Origin: CAYZIC01 sp964478335
Lineage (GTDB): Bacteria; Verrucomicrobiota; Kiritimatiellia; RFP12; DVOR01
Reading direction: 5' to 3'
Length of the DNA stretch: 8,813 bases
NCBI GenBank assembly: GCA_964478335.1
Contig: CAYZIC010000080.1
Coordinates: forward strand, 1 to 8,813
Both the position numbers and the translations under genes were made by a program. Under the pieces are notes generated by a model. That model worked only from the letters and a program-made list of their open reading frames with translations. It was not told the origin of the DNA and made no database searches. Positions within the stretch are counted from its first letter, which is position 1. Each line of letters begins with the position of its first letter. Below are positions 5,591 to 8,813 of the stretch, piece by piece.

Positions 5591-6154
5591 TTAGAATTGC
5601 ACCTTGGGGGCGTCTTTCTTGGCATCGGCGACTTCATAGTAGTCGCGCTTTTCAAAGCCAAGCGAGCCAACAAAGAGCGATCCCGGGAACTTCCTGATGC
5701 GCGCATTAAATTGCTTGACAGCACCGTTGTAGCGGGTACGCGACACTGCGATGCGGTTCTCCGTGCCAGCGAGCTCGTCTTGCAAAGCGAGGAAGTTTTG
5801 GTTGGCCTTAAGCTGAGGATAATTCTCAGAGATAGCCAAGAGGCGACCGAGTGCGTTATTGAATGCACCGCTAGCCTGAGCTTTGTCAGCAGGTGTCTTG
5901 GCAGCGAGCAATTGAGCACGCGCTTGAGCGACTGCGGTAAAGATTTCCTTCTCGTGGGAGGCGTAGCCCTTGACGGTATTGACCAAGTTGGGCACCAAAT
6001 CGGCGCGACGCTCGAGCTGCACAGAGATCTGCGCCCAAGACTCTTCGGCCTGTTCGTCAACCTCAATCAATCCATTGCGCACACCCATTGCCCAATACAA
6101 ACCCATGGCCACCAGAGCTACAATTACACCAATCGTAATCAAAAATTGTTTCAT
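5591..6154 (-). CDS. lemA: LemA family protein
   Basis: Small membrane-anchored helical protein of the LemA family, whose molecular function is not established. The 187 residues are full length. A single N-terminal membrane segment spans residues 4-23, placing the alpha-helical body outside the cytoplasm. Family signatures are seen in WAQISVQLERRADLVPNLV (40-58), YPQLKANQNFLALQDELAG (112-130), then TENRIAVSRTRYN and a tail with FEKRDYYEV. Its ATG overlaps the stop codon of the protease gene by one base (TAATG), with AAGGA about 9 nt upstream, which indicates translational coupling. It is the last intact gene of the nfeD-SPFH-protease-lemA operon; the usual TPM-type neighbour is displaced by a glycosidase remnant. 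Confidence 0.95.
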   Translation of the reverse strand: MKQFLITIGVIVALVAMGLYWAMGVRNGLIEVDEQAEESWAQISVQLERRADLVPNLVNTVKGYASHEKEIFTAVAQARAQLLAAKTPADKAQASGAFNNALGRLLAISENYPQLKANQNFLALQDELAGTENRIAVSRTRYNGAVKQFNARIRKFPGSLFVGSLGFEKRDYYEVADAKKDAPKVQF

Positions 6155-7095
6155 TAAAATAGATCCTTCTCTTCAATCGGGTTGAGTTTAAGCGTTTCTT
6201 GCTTAAAGTCAAACTCCAAGATGTAGTTTTTGAGCAAGTGCATGCCCACCATATTGCTCTCGCCCTCGACAAATGTCGTCGGTTCCAATGCCTTACCAGT
6301 CGCCTCAAAGGGCACCGTCATCTTGACGTAGATCTGTTCGCGCTCGATCAGCTCATTCACGTCGGCAACGTGCTGCTTCTCGCTCAGGCGCTCCTTGCCC
6401 TTGGTCAGCTCTGCCCAGCGCTCATGGCGGATCTGCGAATGGTTGGTCAAGCCAGTATCGATCAAGAAGCGTTCAGGCTTGCCATCGACCATGAGGGTGA
6501 GATAGCTAGCCATGAGCATTTCGGTGAGCGCTAAGGTCGTCTGTGCGGGCTGCGGTTTGACATTTAAGGTCAAGACCTTGTTGTAAAGGTCGACCTTAAA
6601 GGGCTGCTGGCGCAAGATATTGTATCCAATCAACCCCGCAATCGGCCTCGCCAAATGCTGATTCGTATGCGAGAGGTCGATCACCGCCACGATGAAATCG
6701 TTGATCTGGTAATCGCCCACGGTCAGCGTATCGACATGGGCTTGCTGCATCTTGGACTGGACATTGGTCTCCACAGGCGAGAGCGCCTTAAAGTCCTTGC
6801 AGACGGTCGTGGCAAAGTCTTGAGCCAAGACCGACACCTGTGCGCCTGTATCCAAAATAAAGAGTCCCTTTTTACCATTGACCACTGCCTCGACACAGAG
6901 CGCATCACCGATCTGCGGATAGGAGATCAGCGGCACAGCAACCTCTGGTTGCGACTGGATGTTGGGGATCCATTCGGGTGGCACGCCCACGGCCATTTGA
7001 CGCGTGGCGACTGCTTCAGGGCCTAAACAACCCGCCACCATGGTCGCCACTGCGACCATGAGTAGCCCAAAAAGACGACAAGAAACATTCTTCAT
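6154..7095 (-). CDS. Two-lobed retropepsin-like aspartic protease, predicted lipoprotein
   Basis: Predicted envelope aspartic protease. The N-terminus is a lipoprotein signal with lipobox VAGC, C23 being the lipidated residue; L24 at +2 is not an inner-membrane retention signal by the E. coli rule. Two retropepsin-type lobes follow. Lobe 1 has GLFILDTGAQVSVLA with catalytic D82, and the later hydrophobic-Gly motif AGLIGYNIL (153-161). Lobe 2 has RFLIDTGLTNHSQI with D213 and the matching VGMHLLKNYILEFDF. Both halves keep D-T-G, so one chain may form the active site that retroviral proteases build from two subunits. Start: ATG at 7095 with a strong AAGGAG that contains the TAA of the upstream SPFH gene (9-nt gap). 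The stop overlaps the lemA start. Substrates are unknown. The fold is assigned from motifs; activity is inference. Confidence 0.85.
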   Translation of the reverse strand: MKNVSCRLFGLLMVAVATMVAGCLGPEAVATRQMAVGVPPEWIPNIQSQPEVAVPLISYPQIGDALCVEAVVNGKKGLFILDTGAQVSVLAQDFATTVCKDFKALSPVETNVQSKMQQAHVDTLTVGDYQINDFIVAVIDLSHTNQHLARPIAGLIGYNILRQQPFKVDLYNKVLTLNVKPQPAQTTLALTEMLMASYLTLMVDGKPERFLIDTGLTNHSQIRHERWAELTKGKERLSEKQHVADVNELIEREQIYVKMTVPFEATGKALEPTTFVEGESNMVGMHLLKNYILEFDFKQETLKLNPIEEKDLF

Positions 7096-7104
7096 GAGAT
7101 CTCC

Positions 7105-8016
7105 TTAATCCTTTTTAATCACAGACTTAGCCAAAGTCAAGACGCTGCCAATGTCAGCCATATTAGCCGGCAAGATCATCGTGTTGCCTTCCTTAGCCAT
7201 CTTACCAAATTCAGCGATGTACTGCTCCGCCAAACGCAAATTGACAGCATCTTGCCCGCCCGAGGTTTCGCTGATTGCGCTTGCGATCTCACGAATGCCC
7301 GTAGCCGTAGCTGACGCGACCAGAGAGATTTCTTGAGCACGACCCTCTGCCTCATTGATGCGGCGGATCTTCTCACCCTCGGAGTAAGCCACTGCTTCTT
7401 GCTTAGTACCCTCTGCGCGATTGATCTTGGCCTGGCGTTCACCTTCGGATTCTGCGATCATTGCACGCTTTTCGCGTTCGGCGCGCATTTGCTTCTCCAT
7501 CGCATCACGGATCGACTGCGGCGGGGTGATCGACTTGATTTCATAGCGCGTCACCTTGATACCCCAAGGGTCCGACGCCTTATCGACCGCACCACAGATC
7601 GCACCATTGATGGAAGAACGTTCCTCAAAGGTACGATCGAGCTCGAGCTTACCGATTTCGCTACGCATCGTCGTCTGCGCCAGCTGCGTAGAAGCCCAGA
7701 TGTAATTATCAATACCATAGCTCGCCTTGACAGGATCCATCACCTGCAAATACAAGATACCATCGACATCCACCGCGATATTATCACGCGTGATGCACTG
7801 CTGCGGCGGCACGTCAATCGGCATTTCCTTAAGCGAGCGGATATACGCCACGCGATCAACAAAGGGGATCAAAATGTGCAAACCCGCATCAAGCGTGCGA
7901 GAATAGCGGCCCCAGCGTTCTACCACGCAGACGCTACGCTGCGGCACCACGCGCGCAGTCTTGACCAAAGCGACAATCACACCAACAGCTAAAACAGCTA
8001 AAACAATGTATTCCAT
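7105..8016 (-). CDS. SPFH/stomatin-family membrane protein (QmcA/paraslipin-like)
   Basis: Membrane scaffold protein of the stomatin/prohibitin/flotillin/HflK family, expected to oligomerise on the membrane and regulate proteases or lipid microdomains. The 303 residues are typical of the QmcA/SLP-2 type. A membrane segment at 3-19 is followed by the SPFH domain (about 22-180) with ERWGRYSRTLDAGLHILIP (33-51) and VDVDGILYLQVMDP (82-95). A charged Glu/Ala-rich coiled coil runs from about 170 to 245, and the conserved tail is TMILPANMADIGS. The ATG at 8016 has AAAGG about 9 nt upstream. It lies 43 nt after nfeD, its normal functional partner, and its stop codon forms part of the ribosome site of the next gene. 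E. coli QmcA-YbbK is the closest well-known pair. Confidence 0.95.
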   Translation of the reverse strand: MEYIVLAVLAVGVIVALVKTARVVPQRSVCVVERWGRYSRTLDAGLHILIPFVDRVAYIRSLKEMPIDVPPQQCITRDNIAVDVDGILYLQVMDPVKASYGIDNYIWASTQLAQTTMRSEIGKLELDRTFEERSSINGAICGAVDKASDPWGIKVTRYEIKSITPPQSIRDAMEKQMRAEREKRAMIAESEGERQAKINRAEGTKQEAVAYSEGEKIRRINEAEGRAQEISLVASATATGIREIASAISETSGGQDAVNLRLAEQYIAEFGKMAKEGNTMILPANMADIGSVLTLAKSVIKKD

Positions 8017-8059
8017 AAAAGAGAACCTTTCTTTACTTAATCAACACAACACACTAGCG

Positions 8060-8494
8060 TTACAAATCGACCGATTCGACCACCAACGTGATATTTTCTT
8101 GCGCCACGATTCGCACGACCTCGCCCAGCCCGATCGGCTTCTCAGCCCGAGCCTGCCACGTCGCCCCACGAAACGACACCCGCCCTGGCACACCCGGACG
8201 GATCGCATCGATCACAGCAGCTTCACTACCCACGATCCCATCGAGCACCTCATCAAGCCCACCGGCTTTCGCCGTGCGCGAGACAAAGATCACCCTAAAG
8301 AGGACCAACATCAAGATGCTCAGCCCACTAAAGACCGACATCTGCACCGCCAGAGACATCTCCGGCAGCAAATACGACAACGCCCCCACGGCCAAAGCCG
8401 CCAGTCCAAAACAGATAATCACAAATCCTGGCACCACGATCTCTGCGACCGTCAAAATAATACCAGCGATTAACCACCAATGATAAATAGCCAT
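8060..8494 (-). CDS. nfeD: Short NfeD-family membrane protein (YbbK-like)
   Basis: Partner of SPFH proteins. The 144-residue form has hydrophobic segments at about 6-43 (two helices) and 47-70, then a soluble OB-fold-like beta domain from about 85 to 144 (GIVGSEAAVIDAIRPGVPG, RVSFRGATWQARAE, EVVRIV). It lacks the N-terminal ClpP-like serine protease domain of long NfeD proteins. OB-fold binding to the SPFH oligomer is known from related pairs. The ATG at 8494 follows GAGAGGA by about 10 nt. It is the first gene of its operon, about 25 nt after the predicted transcription start of a near-consensus promoter. Confidence 0.92.
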   Translation of the reverse strand: MAIYHWWLIAGIILTVAEIVVPGFVIICFGLAALAVGALSYLLPEMSLAVQMSVFSGLSILMLVLFRVIFVSRTAKAGGLDEVLDGIVGSEAAVIDAIRPGVPGRVSFRGATWQARAEKPIGLGEVVRIVAQENITLVVESVDL

Positions 8495-8525
8495 AATACG
8501 ACATTCCTCTCATTTATTTAGATAC

Positions 8526-8554
8526 AGTATACATCATTTAGCCCCCGATGTCAA
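8526..8554 (-). promoter_or_regulatory. Sigma70 promoter of the nfeD-SPFH-protease-lemA operon
   Basis: Minus-strand TTGACA (8549-8554), a perfect -35, and TATACT (8526-8531), a 5/6 -10, separated by exactly 17 nt (8532-8548). The start would be near 8519, leaving about 25 nt of leader with the nfeD ribosome site. This is a strong housekeeping-type promoter. Confidence 0.82.
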
Positions 8555-8571
8555 ATGCAATCGCCCAAAAA

Positions 8572-8756
8572 GAATAGAGGAGGAGGCGCAGGCGGCTGCG
8601 TAAGTCTGCGTAAGGATTGTATCACGAAGCGAAACGAGTAAGCAAAGGAGCGGAGCGACTGCAGTGGCGAGATTGAGGCTTAGACAAGTGCGCAGCACTT
8701 GAGCGACCGAGCCTACGGCGAGAGAGCGGAGCGGCCCTCTCAATGATTAGTCTAGA
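8572..8756. repeat. Gene-free degenerate repeat region with nested inverted repeats
   Basis: No credible gene lies here. The stretch is built of loosely repeated GAGCGGAGCGA-like pieces and has a CTGCGTAAG direct repeat near 8600. It can fold: AAGTGC-GCA-GCACTT (8686-8700) is enclosed by AGGCT / AGCCT (8676-8680, 8710-8714). Those are enclosed in turn by ATTG / CAAT (8672-8675, 8741-8744) and, alternatively, TAGAC / GTCTA (8681-8685, 8750-8754). It could be a decayed repeat or a structured RNA; nothing identifies a known RNA family. Confidence 0.4.
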
Positions 8757-8758
8757 GG

Positions 8759-8807
8759 CAGGGACATTGGGGCTTCGCCAGCCCCAAACCCTGGCAGAGC
8801 GTCGCTC
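8759..8807. repeat. Strong hairpin at the right edge of the window
   Basis: CAGGG-ACA-TTGGGGCT, 5-nt loop, AGCCCCAA-A-CCCTG: helices of 8 and 5 bp with a small internal loop (8759-8793). A small GAGC-GTC-GCTC hairpin follows (8797-8807). It may be the 3' structure of a gene outside the window or the start of another palindrome array. Confidence 0.5.
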
Positions 8808-8813
8808 CGCTAG

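Noticed and set aside
8534..8743. A 69-codon minus-strand frame upstream of nfeD
   Set aside because: It lies in the repetitive gene-free region, runs through the nfeD promoter, has no ribosome site and no recognisable domain.
8572..8813. tRNA, self-cleaving ribozyme or IS end in the right-hand gap
   Set aside because: No cloverleaf, hammerhead core or transposase fragment could be found by eye, so only generic structure is reported.

Overview
The window holds eight genes, all read leftwards (minus strand), in three blocks. It also holds an unusual family of short hairpin repeats in the gaps between genes. The organism is probably a Gram-negative anaerobe: it has a class III (oxygen-sensitive) ribonucleotide reductase and an envelope lipoprotein. 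The broken alpha-galactosidase-like glycosidase is of a kind common in carbohydrate-degrading Verrucomicrobiota/Lentisphaerota and relatives, but that placement is a guess; no rRNA or marker gene is present.

Right block (8554 down to about 5531): a textbook sigma70 promoter drives nfeD, an SPFH/stomatin gene, a predicted lipoprotein with two retropepsin-type aspartic protease lobes, and lemA. The last three are tightly packed: a 9-nt gap in which the Shine-Dalgarno uses the previous stop codon, then a 1-nt TAATG overlap. SPFH and NfeD are known partners in membrane organisation and quality control. LemA is often next to a TPM-domain gene, and one lies further downstream here (4489-3767). Between them sits a 316-codon glycosidase remnant that has lost its N-terminal half, with a hairpin on one side and a terminator-like hairpin on the other.

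Left block (3184 down to 113): a NrdR-box-like palindrome and a sigma70-like promoter precede nrdD (anaerobic ribonucleoside-triphosphate reductase). A strong intrinsic terminator and then nrdG (the radical SAM activase of NrdD) follow. The terminator between the two partners, and the lack of a Shine-Dalgarno before nrdG, suggest nrdG is made at a lower level than nrdD.

Repeats: at 1-112 (directly against the nrdG stop codon) and 3244-3769 (running into the TPM gene stop codon) are arrays of small hairpins. The basic unit is 21 nt: a 6-bp stem closed by AC/GT with a 3-nt loop, then a constant TCCCGC. The stem sequence changes from unit to unit but stays self-complementary. The 3244-3769 block is mirrored, with units in opposite orientations and similar end modules, so it looks like one roughly 520-bp compound inverted repeat. 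This is the most unusual feature of the window. A different structured, gene-free stretch lies upstream of the nfeD promoter (8572-8813).
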